This document shows positions 1-8,657 of a stretch of 44,674 nucleotides of DNA, piece by piece. A program made the position numbers and the translations under genes. Position 1 is the stretch's first letter; every line of letters starts with the position of its first letter. This DNA is from Altibacter sp. (GTDB taxonomy: Bacteria; Bacteroidota; Bacteroidia; Flavobacteriales; Flavobacteriaceae), in assembly GCA_002696485.1 (NCBI GenBank), contig NZTP01000007.1, forward strand, positions 1 through 44,674, in the 5' to 3' direction. The notes under the pieces were generated by a model. That model was given only the letters and a program-made list of their open reading frames with translations. It was not told the origin of the DNA and ran no database searches.

Positions 1-32
1 AAAAATGGATAATTTGCAGCGCAACCATTTTT
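1..32. terminator. Possible bidirectional terminator hairpin
   Basis: AAAAATGG at 1-8 pairs with CCATTTTT at 25-32. Inside it, TTGC (14-17) pairs with GCAA (21-24) around an AGC loop, leaving 9-13 as a bulge. The arms are A-rich then T-rich, so it could end transcripts from either side, including the minus-strand gene that stops at position 100. The window edge may cut it. Seen by eye only; no energy was calculated. Confidence 0.45.
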
Positions 33-99
33 AGGCTTTTGGCGTTACAAAAATACCTTGCCATGATACGATCCAATGATAGCCGAGGTTTGCAAGCTA

Positions 100-1266
100 T
101 CAATCCACCACACTACTAAGCGACGTCTGCAATCGTAAATGTTCGTCCATTTCTCTGTCGTACAGGTACACAAAGAGCACGGCCATCATATCGCTGAAGC
201 CTTCGGTTGGATTGCTGGTTTCAAGAATTAATTTGTAATCATGATCGGCATAGAGCGTCAAGCCTTCTTCACTGGCATAGACCGGGACTTTCTTCAGTCC
301 TATTTTACCGTCGTAGTTCTCACATTGAAAGGTATACACGGCAGTATCTGCCGTAATATCATAGAGTGTGAAAGATTGGGCGTGCGGGTGTAAATGGGCA
401 GCCATAGCATGAATGGTGGTGTCTTCCGTTAACTCCAACTGGTACGTGACATTGAACTCATAGTGATAGTTTCCTTCGGGCAAGATCCAGTGTGCAGATA
501 ATTTTTCGCCGTCCTTATTTAAGAAGGAATGGTTCTTAAGGTCTATGGGCGTGCACAAGGTGGGATCCTTCTTCTTATTGGGATTGTAAGGGTTCTCCCT
601 ATCGTAGTCCTGCAATAGGACCAATGCTCTGGGTACTAAAGGTTTTAATTGACTTTGGGGTGGAGCGAACTCGAACGAGATATGATGCTTCACTTTAAAA
701 AAGGCATCCTTAATGTTATGATTAAGTGTTCTGGACGCTACAATGAACTTATCGTTGGCTGCCACCGGAAATCCAAATCCTTTTGGGAATTGCAATTGGT
801 TGATCCCGTTGGATAAAGTACCCAAACGGGGATATTGCGCATTGATGCGCTGTGGGAAATTCAAATTCTTATAGTGGATCGGGTCAAAGAAATCGATGTT
901 GGTATGACATAAAAAATCGTTGTTGTGAACGTTTGTACCCTCTCGGTATACTTCAGCTTTGAAGCCTGTGATCCATTTCAGCCTGTCCGAATCGGGGTTG
1001 AGATCCAAATTGAGCATTGCTTGAGGACCATCCATGGACTGATAGATATTATCAACTAGCAGGTCGGGCGATTCTAGGGTGACCAAGCCGTCCTTGCGTT
1101 GGATCTCCCAATCGTGATCTATAATCCTGAAGGTATGAAGCAAGGTTGTCTTAACGATCGCCTGATGCCGGTTAGAGAGCGAGAAATAACCAATAATCCC
1201 TACCACTACACATGTGGCAAGAAGAATCAACATTCCTTTCAGCGAGACTATCCGTATTTTCTTCAA
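100..1266 (-). CDS. Copper type II monooxygenase-like membrane-anchored protein
   Basis: 388 aa. An N-terminal hydrophobic segment (about residues 11-30) follows a basic start and looks like a signal anchor. The rest is predicted extracytoplasmic. The C-terminal half carries HLHPHA (291-296) followed by a late Met pair (360-361) in a 'NPTEGFSDMM' context. This resembles the HxH...Met copper site of the second domain of peptidylglycine/dopamine-type monooxygenases. An earlier FLCHTNIDF segment (118-126) would sit where the first copper domain is expected, but I do not see its full ligand set. So the fold similarity is an inference and activity is uncertain. It is transcribed away from parA across a 224-bp gap, with TATCTTTA (minus strand, 1286-1293) as a one-mismatch -7 box. 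No nearby partner gene hints at a substrate. Confidence 0.55.
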   Translation of the reverse strand: MKKIRIVSLKGMLILLATCVVVGIIGYFSLSNRHQAIVKTTLLHTFRIIDHDWEIQRKDGLVTLESPDLLVDNIYQSMDGPQAMLNLDLNPDSDRLKWITGFKAEVYREGTNVHNNDFLCHTNIDFFDPIHYKNLNFPQRINAQYPRLGTLSNGINQLQFPKGFGFPVAANDKFIVASRTLNHNIKDAFFKVKHHISFEFAPPQSQLKPLVPRALVLLQDYDRENPYNPNKKKDPTLCTPIDLKNHSFLNKDGEKLSAHWILPEGNYHYEFNVTYQLELTEDTTIHAMAAHLHPHAQSFTLYDITADTAVYTFQCENYDGKIGLKKVPVYASEEGLTLYADHDYKLILETSNPTEGFSDMMAVLFVYLYDREMDEHLRLQTSLSSVVD

Positions 1267-1349
1267 GGTGCTAACTTTAATGGCATAAAGATACAGAAAT
1301 GAGAGTCGTTGCGTCGAATCTTAGATTTCTTTTAGTCAAAAAGAGACTA

Positions 1350-1357
1350 TATTTTTG
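1350..1357 (+). promoter_or_regulatory. Possible -7 promoter box upstream of parA
   Basis: TATTTTTG matches the Bacteroidota TAnnTTTG consensus and lies 133 nt before the parA ATG. No convincing TTG -33 element sits 17-23 nt upstream. A second, weaker match (TAATCTTG, 1473-1480) lies 10 nt before the ATG and could be the real one. Confidence 0.25.
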
Positions 1358-1490
1358 TTATTTTCTTTCAGAATCTCCCAAATACTAGGCCATTTAGCCA
1401 TTCGCTTCCATGTTTACTTCCTGTTAACAAAATTCATTTTCTATCCGCATAATTAATCGTATTTTTAACCCTTAATCTTGTAGGAAATTG

Positions 1491-2255
1491 ATGGGTAAAA
1501 TAATTGCGATCGCAAACCAAAAAGGAGGAGTGGGAAAAACCACAACATCCGTTAATTTGGCCGCCTCTCTGGGCGTTTTGGAAAAGAAGATTTTACTAAT
1601 AGACGCAGATCCTCAAGCCAATGCAACTTCGGGTCTTGGCATTGATGTAGAGAACGTGGAAATTGGCACCTACCAATTGCTCGAGCACACGATAAAAGCA
1701 AAAGAGGCAATTATAAAAACCAGTTCTCCCAATTTAGATCTCATTCCCTCACACATAGATCTTGTAGCCATAGAGATTGAATTGGTGGATAAGGAGAATC
1801 GTGAATCGATGCTGAAAAAAGCCATTGAAGGTCTTAAAAGCGAGTATGATTTTATCTTGATCGATTGTGCGCCCTCACTAGGATTGTTGACATTGAATGC
1901 CCTTACGGCGGCCGACAGTGTGATCATCCCCATTCAGTGCGAATATTTTGCATTGGAAGGATTAGGGAAACTGCTTAATACCATTAAAAGCGTACAGAAG
2001 ATCCATAACGAGCAATTGGATATTGAAGGTCTGTTGCTCACTATGTACGATTCGCGTCTCCGACTTTCAAATCAGGTAGTCGATGAGGTGAAAAAACATT
2101 TCGATGAGATGGTATTCAAAACAATCATTCAGCGAAACGTGCGTTTAAGTGAAGCCCCTAGTTATGGCGAGAGTATTATTAGTTATGATGCCGGCAGTAA
2201 AGGAGCCAATAATTACTTAAGCTTGGCACAAGAATTAATTGAAAAAAATCAATAA
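1491..2255 (+). CDS. parA: ParA/Soj chromosome-partitioning ATPase
   Basis: 254 aa. A Walker-type ATPase that works with ParB in chromosome segregation and binds DNA non-specifically in its ATP form. The N-terminus has the deviant Walker A motif KGGVGKTTT with the signature lysine. DADPQANAT (Walker A') and a central DCAPSLGLLTLNAL segment follow, all typical of ParA. The ATG at 1491 is chosen over a TTG one codon earlier, because family members begin with M-G-K-I-I-A. parB starts six bases after the stop, so the two are co-transcribed. The length is normal for chromosomal ParA, and no plasmid genes are near. Confidence 0.96.
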   Translation: MGKIIAIANQKGGVGKTTTSVNLAASLGVLEKKILLIDADPQANATSGLGIDVENVEIGTYQLLEHTIKAKEAIIKTSSPNLDLIPSHIDLVAIEIELVDKENRESMLKKAIEGLKSEYDFILIDCAPSLGLLTLNALTAADSVIIPIQCEYFALEGLGKLLNTIKSVQKIHNEQLDIEGLLLTMYDSRLRLSNQVVDEVKKHFDEMVFKTIIQRNVRLSEAPSYGESIISYDAGSKGANNYLSLAQELIEKNQ

Positions 2256-2261
2256 GGGCTC

Positions 2262-3161
2262 ATGGCAAAAGCAACTAAAAAACAAGCTTTGGGACGCGGA
2301 CTTTCTGCCCTGCTGAAAGATCCGTCTAACGATATTCGTTCTGCAACCGACAAGAACGCAGACAAAGTAGTAGGAAGTATTGTAGAATTGGAGTTGGATA
2401 CCATCGAGGTCAATCCTTTTCAACCAAGAACCAGTTTTAACGAAGAATCGCTTCGGGAATTAGCCTCTTCCATTAAGGAATTAGGCGTCATTCAACCCAT
2501 TACGGTTCGAAAAATGGACTTCAATAAATTTCAGTTGGTAAGCGGGGAACGACGATTCCGTGCATCAAAACTTATTGGTCTGGAGACCATACCTGCTTAT
2601 ATCCGCATAGCGAACGACCAAGAGTCCTTAGAAATGGCGTTGGTGGAAAATATCCAGCGTCAGGACCTAGACCCAATTGAGATCGCCCTCTCCTACCAGC
2701 GATTGATAGAAGAGATCGAGGTTACCCAAGAAGAACTAAGTGATCGCGTTGGGAAGAATCGCTCTACCATTGCAAACTATTTGCGCCTTTTAAAATTGGA
2801 TCCCATTGTGCAAACAGGTATGCGGGACGGTTTTATATCCATGGGACACGGACGTGCGCTTATTAACATTGAAGACACTAACGACCAATTGGAGATCTAC
2901 GAAAAGATCCTCTCACAACAGCTATCGGTTCGCGATACAGAAGCCTTAGTTCGAAAACACAAATCGCCTACCAATTCCGATACCGCTAAACAAAAATCTG
3001 TTCCTTCCTTTGCCAAAGAAGCCAAAAAAGATCTGGCGGCTTTATTCGACAGTAAGGTAGATGTAAAAGTGTCAAATTCAGGGAAAGGCCAACTCATCGT
3101 TCCTTTTAAGAACAAGGAAGACCTGCAACGTATCCTCAAGCTAATTAAACGTGAAGATTAA
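2262..3161 (+). CDS. parB: ParB/Spo0J centromere-binding protein
   Basis: 299 aa. Binds parS sites and, as a CTPase clamp, spreads along DNA to load ParA/SMC. The N-terminal GRGLSALL segment is the usual ParA-contact tail. GERRFRA, near residues 92-98, is the CTP-binding box. A helix-turn-helix follows (TQEELSDRVGKNRSTIANYLR region), with a C-terminal dimerisation domain after a Lys-rich linker. It is directly downstream of parA and overlaps the next gene by 11 nt. I looked for a parS palindrome (TGTTNCACGTGNAACA type) in the window and found none. Confidence 0.95.
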   Translation: MAKATKKQALGRGLSALLKDPSNDIRSATDKNADKVVGSIVELELDTIEVNPFQPRTSFNEESLRELASSIKELGVIQPITVRKMDFNKFQLVSGERRFRASKLIGLETIPAYIRIANDQESLEMALVENIQRQDLDPIEIALSYQRLIEEIEVTQEELSDRVGKNRSTIANYLRLLKLDPIVQTGMRDGFISMGHGRALINIEDTNDQLEIYEKILSQQLSVRDTEALVRKHKSPTNSDTAKQKSVPSFAKEAKKDLAALFDSKVDVKVSNSGKGQLIVPFKNKEDLQRILKLIKRED

Positions 3162-3732
3162 GATACGCCATATCTTCTTGCTCATCATAGGCTATGGAAG
3201 TATGTTTTCCCAAACTACGGATTCACTTTCAGTAACTGAAGAAAAAGTATTGATCGTTGAAGATCCCGGCACGTCCAAAGAAGCCTACAATCCGTTGGCG
3301 CCCTCCAAAGCTGCCTTCTACTCCGCCGTCCTACCGGGACTGGGACAAGCCTACAACAAAAAATACTGGAAAATTCCTATTATCTATGCCGGCATCGCTA
3401 CAGGCGTGTATTTCTACATAGACAACGACAACGATTACGACCGGTTTCGCGATGCCTATAAGCGCAGGTTAGCCGGATTTACCGATGACGAGTTTCAAGG
3501 CATTTCGACCGACCGTTTAATCGATGCGCAACGCACGGCGCAAAAGAACAAAGATGTAAGTATCATCGTGGCTTTGGCGTTCTATCTGGTCAATATTGTA
3601 GACGCCAATGTGGATGCACATTTAAAACAATTCAATGTGAGTGATGACCTGTCACTGGAGCCTAGTTTTGAGTTAAATCGTATCGACTCGCATCCAAACT
3701 ACGGACTCTCCTTAAAATTTCAACTAAAATGA
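3151..3732 (+). CDS. DUF5683 family protein
   Basis: 193 aa. Starts at a GTG inside the end of parB; the first in-frame ATG lies inside the signal peptide, so GTG is preferred. The N-terminal signal peptide ends near GSMFSQ. The central APSKAAFYSAVLPGLGQAYN segment, then a hydrophobic IIYAGIATGVYFY stretch, is characteristic of DUF5683, a Bacteroidota family usually found beside parAB and dapB. The molecular function is unknown. The stop overlaps the dapB start (ATGA), so it is translationally linked to it. An envelope location is inferred from the signal peptide and hydrophobic segments. Confidence 0.85.
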   Translation: MKIKIRHIFLLIIGYGSMFSQTTDSLSVTEEKVLIVEDPGTSKEAYNPLAPSKAAFYSAVLPGLGQAYNKKYWKIPIIYAGIATGVYFYIDNDNDYDRFRDAYKRRLAGFTDDEFQGISTDRLIDAQRTAQKNKDVSIIVALAFYLVNIVDANVDAHLKQFNVSDDLSLEPSFELNRIDSHPNYGLSLKFQLK

Positions 3733-4430
3733 AGTTAGCACTGCTGGGATACGGCAAAATGGGACAGACCATTGAACGACTTGCGAAAGAACAGGGGCAT
3801 GAGATCGTCTATAAACGATCCAGTAGTACTTCGGAAGGGCATTTGAAGGACGCCGAAGCCGCGATAGAATTCTCCTCTCCTGAAGCTGCCGTCGAAAACA
3901 TCACAAGCTGTTTTGAGCACGGTATTCCAGTGATTTCCGGCACTACCGGTTGGTTAGATCGCTATGAAGAAGTATTAAAAATAGGTAAAGACCGTAACGC
4001 TAGCTTTATCTATGCGTCAAACTTCAGTATTGGCGTAAATCTCTTTTTTAGTATCAATGCATACGCCGCCAAGTTGTTTGAACCTTGGAAAGAGTATACC
4101 GCATCGATCGAAGAGATCCATCACACACAAAAGAAGGATGCCCCCCGTGGCACCGCCATTTCGTTGGCAGAAGGCATTTTAGAGCATTCCGATAAAAAGG
4201 AGTGGAAACTGGACAGGCAAAGTGATGATGCCCTAACCATCACCGCAAAGCGTATTGAAGATGTTAAAGGTACGCATATCATTCGATATGACTCTGCCAT
4301 AGATTCGATATCACTGGAACATGAAGCACATTCCCGAGACGGATTCGCAAAAGGAGCCATCCTTGCTGCGGAATGGTTACAAGGAAAGAAAGGCATTTAC
4401 AGTATGAAAGATGTGCTTCAAATTAAATAA
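3729..4430 (+). CDS. dapB: 4-hydroxy-tetrahydrodipicolinate reductase
   Basis: 233 aa. NAD(P)H-dependent step of the DAP/lysine pathway, giving tetrahydrodipicolinate; DapD (42905-43720 in this window) acts on that product. The N-terminus has a short Rossmann signature (LLGYGKMGQ). Catalytic and substrate-binding motifs are EEIHHTQKKDAPRGTA, with the His pair and the KxDxPxGTA loop, in the second half. At 233 residues it is shorter than the enterobacterial enzyme (about 270) but usual for Bacteroidota. ATGA overlap with the preceding gene indicates an operon. Confidence 0.95.
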   Translation: MKLALLGYGKMGQTIERLAKEQGHEIVYKRSSSTSEGHLKDAEAAIEFSSPEAAVENITSCFEHGIPVISGTTGWLDRYEEVLKIGKDRNASFIYASNFSIGVNLFFSINAYAAKLFEPWKEYTASIEEIHHTQKKDAPRGTAISLAEGILEHSDKKEWKLDRQSDDALTITAKRIEDVKGTHIIRYDSAIDSISLEHEAHSRDGFAKGAILAAEWLQGKKGIYSMKDVLQIK

Positions 4431-4442
4431 CCAAAGTAAACC

Positions 4443-4457
4443 GAAGGCAAAGCCTTC
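4443..4457 (+). other. Short perfect hairpin between dapB and lepB
   Basis: GAAGGC (4443-4448) pairs exactly with GCCTTC (4452-4457) across an AAA loop. It is followed by A residues, not T, so it does not look like an intrinsic terminator. It may stabilise or attenuate the mRNA between the two genes. Confidence 0.4.
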
Positions 4458-4472
4458 AGAAAAAAAACATAT

Positions 4473-6059
4473 ATGAGTTGGACAGAATGGTTCTTGTTTA
4501 TCCTACTGGTACAAGTAGTTCACTTTTTAGGGACTTGGAAATTATATAAGATCGCCGGAAGGCAAGCTTGGGAGGCTGCTATTCCCATTTACAACGCGGT
4601 GGTCCTAATGAAGATCATTAACAGACCTTGGTGGTGGACCCTTCTTCTTTTCGTTCCTATAGTGAACCTCATCATGTTTCCTGTGGTTTGGGTGGAAACG
4701 TTGCGCAGTTTCGGACGAAACAGTGCCACAGACACCGCATTGGTCTTAGTGACCTTCGGTCTTTACATCTATTATGTTAACTATACACAGCAAATCTCCC
4801 ACATCAAGGACCGAAGTCTCAAGCCTCGAACCTCAACCGGTGAATGGGTAAGCAGCATCCTGTTTGCGGTGGTAGCTGCCACTATTGTGCATACCTACTT
4901 TATGCAGCCGTTTACCATACCTACGTCTTCCTTAGAGAAAACTTTACTCGTTGGTGATTTTCTTTTTGTAAGCAAATATCATTATGGTGCAAGAGCTCCT
5001 ATGACACCTATCTCATTTCCAATGGTGCACGATACCATCCCTGTGGTAAAGACCCGCTCCTACCTCCCGGAACCGCAAATCCCGTATTTCAGATTTCCGG
5101 GATTTCAGGAGATCGAGCGCAACGACATTGTAGTCTTTAGTTGGCCGGTTGATACCTTGATCGATATCAATCCGGGTACCATGCGGGGCAGTGTACAAAA
5201 ACCCATCGATAAAAAATCGAATTACGTTAAGCGCTGTGTGGGATTGCCAGGGGATTCCCTGGAAGTGCGAGACGGCTATGTCTATATAAATGGAGAAAAG
5301 AACCAACTTCCCGATCGCGCCAAATTACAATTCGGATACCAATTTGCGACCTCAAAACCATTGAATCCAAAGTTTGCGGCAGAACAATACAATCTTACCG
5401 ATCTGTACCCGTTGGACGATCCTCCTTCGTATAGGGTGTTCCAAACACATATGACTAACGAGGAATACGAGAAGTTCAAGAATTATCCTAATCTCGATAC
5501 CATCGTTAAAACCGGTGCGCCAAAAGGGCAATGGAGCAAGTCTGTTTTTCCGTACGATGCGAACTATCAATGGAACAACGATCACTTTGGCCCTATCTAC
5601 ATTCCGAAGGCAGGAGCAACAGTTGCCATCACACCTGAAAGTCTTCCTTTCTATAAGCGGATTATTGAAGTGTATGAGGGAAGTGAACTAGGTATTGATA
5701 ACAAGATCACACAATCGGGTACTCAAATTATGCTTAACGGCGCAGCACTTACCGAGTATACCTTTAAAATGGACTACTATTGGATGATGGGAGATAACCG
5801 TAACAATTCTCAAGATGCACGCACTTGGGGATATGTTCCATTTAACCATGTAGTTGGAAAACCGGTATTCGTTTGGATGAGCTGGAACAGCAATGGGAAA
5901 GGTATAGCCAATAAAATTAGATGGGAGCGTATGTTCACTACTGTTGGAGGTACCGGCGAACCGGTCTCTTACTTCAAGTATTTCCTTCTTGCAGTGATCG
6001 CTTGGTTTGCTTTCGATTTCTTCAGAAAAAGAAGAAAAAAACAAAAGGTGAATTCGTAA
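4473..6059 (+). CDS. lepB: Signal peptidase I with N-terminal DUF5684 membrane domain
   Basis: 528 aa, far longer than E. coli LepB (324). Residues 1-115 form a DUF5684-type membrane region (several hydrophobic segments, Trp-rich RPWWWTLLLF). The S26 protease domain starts near 125 with a further transmembrane helix. The catalytic serine is S153 in PTSSLEKT. The catalytic lysine is K253 in YVKRCVGLPGD. The MMGDNRNNSQDAR box lies about 100 residues from the end. A long insert separates the lysine region and that box, as in other Bacteroidota LepB. The C-terminus ends with a hydrophobic segment and a basic RKRRKKQK tail. It cleaves signal peptides of exported proteins at the inner membrane. It lies between dapB and wbqC on the same strand. 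Confidence 0.93.
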   Translation: MSWTEWFLFILLVQVVHFLGTWKLYKIAGRQAWEAAIPIYNAVVLMKIINRPWWWTLLLFVPIVNLIMFPVVWVETLRSFGRNSATDTALVLVTFGLYIYYVNYTQQISHIKDRSLKPRTSTGEWVSSILFAVVAATIVHTYFMQPFTIPTSSLEKTLLVGDFLFVSKYHYGARAPMTPISFPMVHDTIPVVKTRSYLPEPQIPYFRFPGFQEIERNDIVVFSWPVDTLIDINPGTMRGSVQKPIDKKSNYVKRCVGLPGDSLEVRDGYVYINGEKNQLPDRAKLQFGYQFATSKPLNPKFAAEQYNLTDLYPLDDPPSYRVFQTHMTNEEYEKFKNYPNLDTIVKTGAPKGQWSKSVFPYDANYQWNNDHFGPIYIPKAGATVAITPESLPFYKRIIEVYEGSELGIDNKITQSGTQIMLNGAALTEYTFKMDYYWMMGDNRNNSQDARTWGYVPFNHVVGKPVFVWMSWNSNGKGIANKIRWERMFTTVGGTGEPVSYFKYFLLAVIAWFAFDFFRKRRKKQKVNS

Positions 6060-6097
6060 ACCTTTCTTTGTACGTGTGCTAAATAATCAAATCAACC

Positions 6098-6724
6098 ATG
6101 TTGAAAGAGATTCTCATTTATCCAACTTATTTTCCTTGCATTGCGCAGATGGTAGCGGTGGCACAGGCAGATGCAGTGGTGTTGGAACTTGAGGACAACT
6201 ACCAGAAACAGACCTATCGTAATCGCGCCTATATTGCTCATAATAACGGAAGATTACTGCTCAATGTGCCTGTTAAACATGCATCCGACGGAATGCGTCA
6301 AAAGACAAAAGAGGTGATAGTAGAGAATGATTTCAACTGGCAGAAACAACATTGGAGATCGATACAAACGGCCTATAGAACCTCTCCTTTTTTTGAATTC
6401 TACGAAGATGAACTGGCACCTTTTTTTACTGAAGAAGTCGCCGGATTGCAAGTACACAATCTGCGCATTTTTTTGGTTTTATGTGATCTGCTCGGCATAG
6501 AAACTTCCATTTCCACCACAACCGAATATTATAAATCTCCTTTACAACGGGATCTACGGCACATGGTAAATGCACGCAGGGAAAAGAATTATGACCTGGA
6601 GACCTATACACAGGTTTTAGAAGCACACCATGATTTTTTACCCAATCTTTCCGTTTTGGATCTATTGTGCAATGAAGGTCCTAATTCCTTATCCTATCTG
6701 GAATCCCAACAACTTAATTTTTAG
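6098..6724 (+). CDS. WbqC family protein
   Basis: 208 aa. The N-terminus ILIYPTYFPCIAQM, then the ENYQKQTYRNR-like segment (here DNYQKQTYRNRAYI) and LLLNVPVK, is the WbqC signature. WbqC proteins are linked with surface polysaccharide or glycan amine modification; the exact reaction is not established here. In Bacteroidota the gene commonly follows lepB without other polysaccharide genes, as it does here 38 nt downstream, so its role may be different. The stop codon overlaps that of the convergent gene by four bases. Confidence 0.85.
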   Translation: MLKEILIYPTYFPCIAQMVAVAQADAVVLELEDNYQKQTYRNRAYIAHNNGRLLLNVPVKHASDGMRQKTKEVIVENDFNWQKQHWRSIQTAYRTSPFFEFYEDELAPFFTEEVAGLQVHNLRIFLVLCDLLGIETSISTTTEYYKSPLQRDLRHMVNARREKNYDLETYTQVLEAHHDFLPNLSVLDLLCNEGPNSLSYLESQQLNF

Positions 6725-7776
6725 TCATCTGAAGGGGTAGAAGATTGTGTTCCCCACCCTAGCGTTGCCTTTACAGGATAGTGATCTGAGAAGGATTTCT
6801 TTATTGTCTTAAACTGAAGGACATCAAACCTATCTGAAGCGAGAATATAGTCAATACGCATAGGATAGCCGTCAAATTTAAAGGTGGTCCCAATTCCCCT
6901 ACCTCGCTCTACAAATGCATCGGTCATTTCTTCTTGGAGTTTTCTGTAGACATACGAGAAGGGTGTGTTGTTAAAATCACCACATATTATCACCGGATAC
7001 GGAGACATCGCTTTATGCGCCAATATAGCGGCCGACTGCCCTTCCTGCATCACGAATGCCCGTGACATACGTTTACGCAGCCGTTCCTTATCTCCTTCCT
7101 GAAGAAATTCCACTCTGGGAAGAATGCCCAGTGATTGCAAGTGCAAATTGTAAATACGAACCGTGTCTTTCCCTTTTACCACATCGGCAAAAAGGGTATT
7201 GTTATGCGAATTGTCAAAATCGAATGCCCCCGTTTTCGCAAATGGGAATTTTGAAAAAATGGCGTGGCCCAATTTGTTATTCCCGTCTTTAAAATGAATG
7301 AACTGGTAAGGATATTCTGAAAAGTCGAAGGTGCTCTCCCTGTAATATTCTTGAATACAGATAATATCCGGTGTATCGTTTTGAATGATGTTGTGTATGG
7401 TTTCTGAAACCCCTTCGGAAGGATCTTTCTCATAAGCATTGAAAAGTCGCACATTGTAGCTTAGCAACGACAGGGATTGTGCATATTCTGAAGCATCCCC
7501 TTCAGAAGAAAATTCAAAGAAGGGATTAAAATGAAAGTATGCGATGATCAATACCACCATCGATACTAGAAATGTACGTTTCCCCCGAAACATCCAGTAG
7601 ATCATGAACAACACATTAAGCAACAATAAAGGCGAAACTGCCAGACTTAGTAACGAAAGTGTTGGAAAGTCCGATGGTCTAAGATAGGGCAACACAAAAG
7701 AGATCACTAGCAGTATCACGGCAATGATATTGCACCAGTAAATCACCGAATGTAATAACCCCTTTTTTGAACGCAT
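6721..7776 (-). CDS. Endonuclease/exonuclease/phosphatase (EEP) family membrane protein
   Basis: 351 aa. Two or three hydrophobic segments fill the first 90 residues, so the protein is membrane-anchored. The EEP fold follows: LLSYNVRLFNAYE (metal-binding Asn), IICIQEYY (catalytic Glu), YNLHLQS, IICGDFNNTPFSY (the GDFN motif) and a terminal FSDHYPV (the SDH motif). All are intact, which predicts a Mg-dependent phosphoesterase. The substrate (lipid, nucleotide or DNA) cannot be read from the sequence. It is last in the mutL-rhomboid-rhomboid run, three bases after the previous stop. Confidence 0.88.
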   Translation of the reverse strand: MRSKKGLLHSVIYWCNIIAVILLVISFVLPYLRPSDFPTLSLLSLAVSPLLLLNVLFMIYWMFRGKRTFLVSMVVLIIAYFHFNPFFEFSSEGDASEYAQSLSLLSYNVRLFNAYEKDPSEGVSETIHNIIQNDTPDIICIQEYYRESTFDFSEYPYQFIHFKDGNNKLGHAIFSKFPFAKTGAFDFDNSHNNTLFADVVKGKDTVRIYNLHLQSLGILPRVEFLQEGDKERLRKRMSRAFVMQEGQSAAILAHKAMSPYPVIICGDFNNTPFSYVYRKLQEEMTDAFVERGRGIGTTFKFDGYPMRIDYILASDRFDVLQFKTIKKSFSDHYPVKATLGWGTQSSTPSDD

Positions 7777-7779
7777 TGG

Positions 7780-8655
7780 TTAGTCTTCTTTTCCTGCTTT
7801 AAACAGAAAATCTTTTTCAGCCTTAGTAAGGCTGTCGTACCCGCTCTTTCCTATCTTATCTAAAATAGCATCTACTTTTTTCTGATAGCCCGTCTTGTCT
7901 TCTGTCTTTTTAGAACGTGCTGTTTTATGCGGTGTTGTACGATGTACTTTTTTAAACGGCTTTTTAGTCCGTGGCGTGAACCACGCTTCCACCTTGTCCA
8001 TGATCGTTTCAAACCATTTACCAATATCGTTTCCTTTCGCCAATTGCAAGGCATACACGTACCCCAATAAAGCTCCGCCTAAATGTGCTAGCAATCCGCC
8101 GGCATTCCCCGAACCGGGAAGTTGAACCAGATCCTTGATGACAAAGAATGCAGCAATGTGCCACAGTTTCACGGTAAAAAAGATAATTCGCACTTGAGTG
8201 TTTGGTGTATAGGTGGCAATAAAGACTACAATCGCCGTAACGGCCGCCGATGCTCCTAATAGATACCCCCTGCTGTTGGAAAATACAGGAAACAAATTGT
8301 ACGAAAGCACGTAAAGGAGTCCGCCGCAAAGGGCGCCCAAAAGATATACTGCAAGAAAACGTTTTGCACTAAACAGGTTTAGAATAAAGTTGCTAAACCA
8401 ATACAGCCACAGCATATTCCAGAACAAATGCCAAAAGCCAAAATGTAAAAAGCTGTACGTTAGAAACGACCAGGGTTGCAGGATGAACTCTCCGAAAGAA
8501 TCCGGCAGCACGAACCAGGCTGTCAACTGTTCTCGCGGGATATCGAATAAGAAGGCTACCAGATTCACCACCAAAAAGATCGCCAGATTGATAACGATCA
8601 ATTTGATCGCTACCGAAGCCGTTTTAAATTGATATGATAGATTGTTTGCCGCCAT
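7780..8655 (-). CDS. Rhomboid family intramembrane serine protease (second of a tandem pair)
   Basis: 291 aa. About six membrane segments with the rhomboid landmarks: HFGFWHLFWNMLWLYWF in the second helix, the nucleophile serine in LGASAAV, and the catalytic histidine in LAHLGGALLG. The serine motif is GASA, where the family norm is GxSG. A long, basic, Ser/Thr/Lys-rich cytoplasmic C-terminal tail (about 90 residues) ends in a helical segment of the type often annotated DUF6576. It is two bases downstream of the other rhomboid gene, so they are co-transcribed. Substrates are unknown. Confidence 0.88.
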   Translation of the reverse strand: MAANNLSYQFKTASVAIKLIVINLAIFLVVNLVAFLFDIPREQLTAWFVLPDSFGEFILQPWSFLTYSFLHFGFWHLFWNMLWLYWFSNFILNLFSAKRFLAVYLLGALCGGLLYVLSYNLFPVFSNSRGYLLGASAAVTAIVVFIATYTPNTQVRIIFFTVKLWHIAAFFVIKDLVQLPGSGNAGGLLAHLGGALLGYVYALQLAKGNDIGKWFETIMDKVEAWFTPRTKKPFKKVHRTTPHKTARSKKTEDKTGYQKKVDAILDKIGKSGYDSLTKAEKDFLFKAGKED

Positions 8656-8657
8656 AG

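Noticed and set aside
1491-3161. parS centromere site near parAB
   Set aside because: I looked for TGTTNCACGTGNAACA-like palindromes by eye. CACGTG occurs at about 31844 without the flanking arms. Nothing else matched.
4443-4457. Terminator between dapB and lepB
   Set aside because: The perfect hairpin is followed by A residues, not T, so it lacks the U-tract of an intrinsic terminator.
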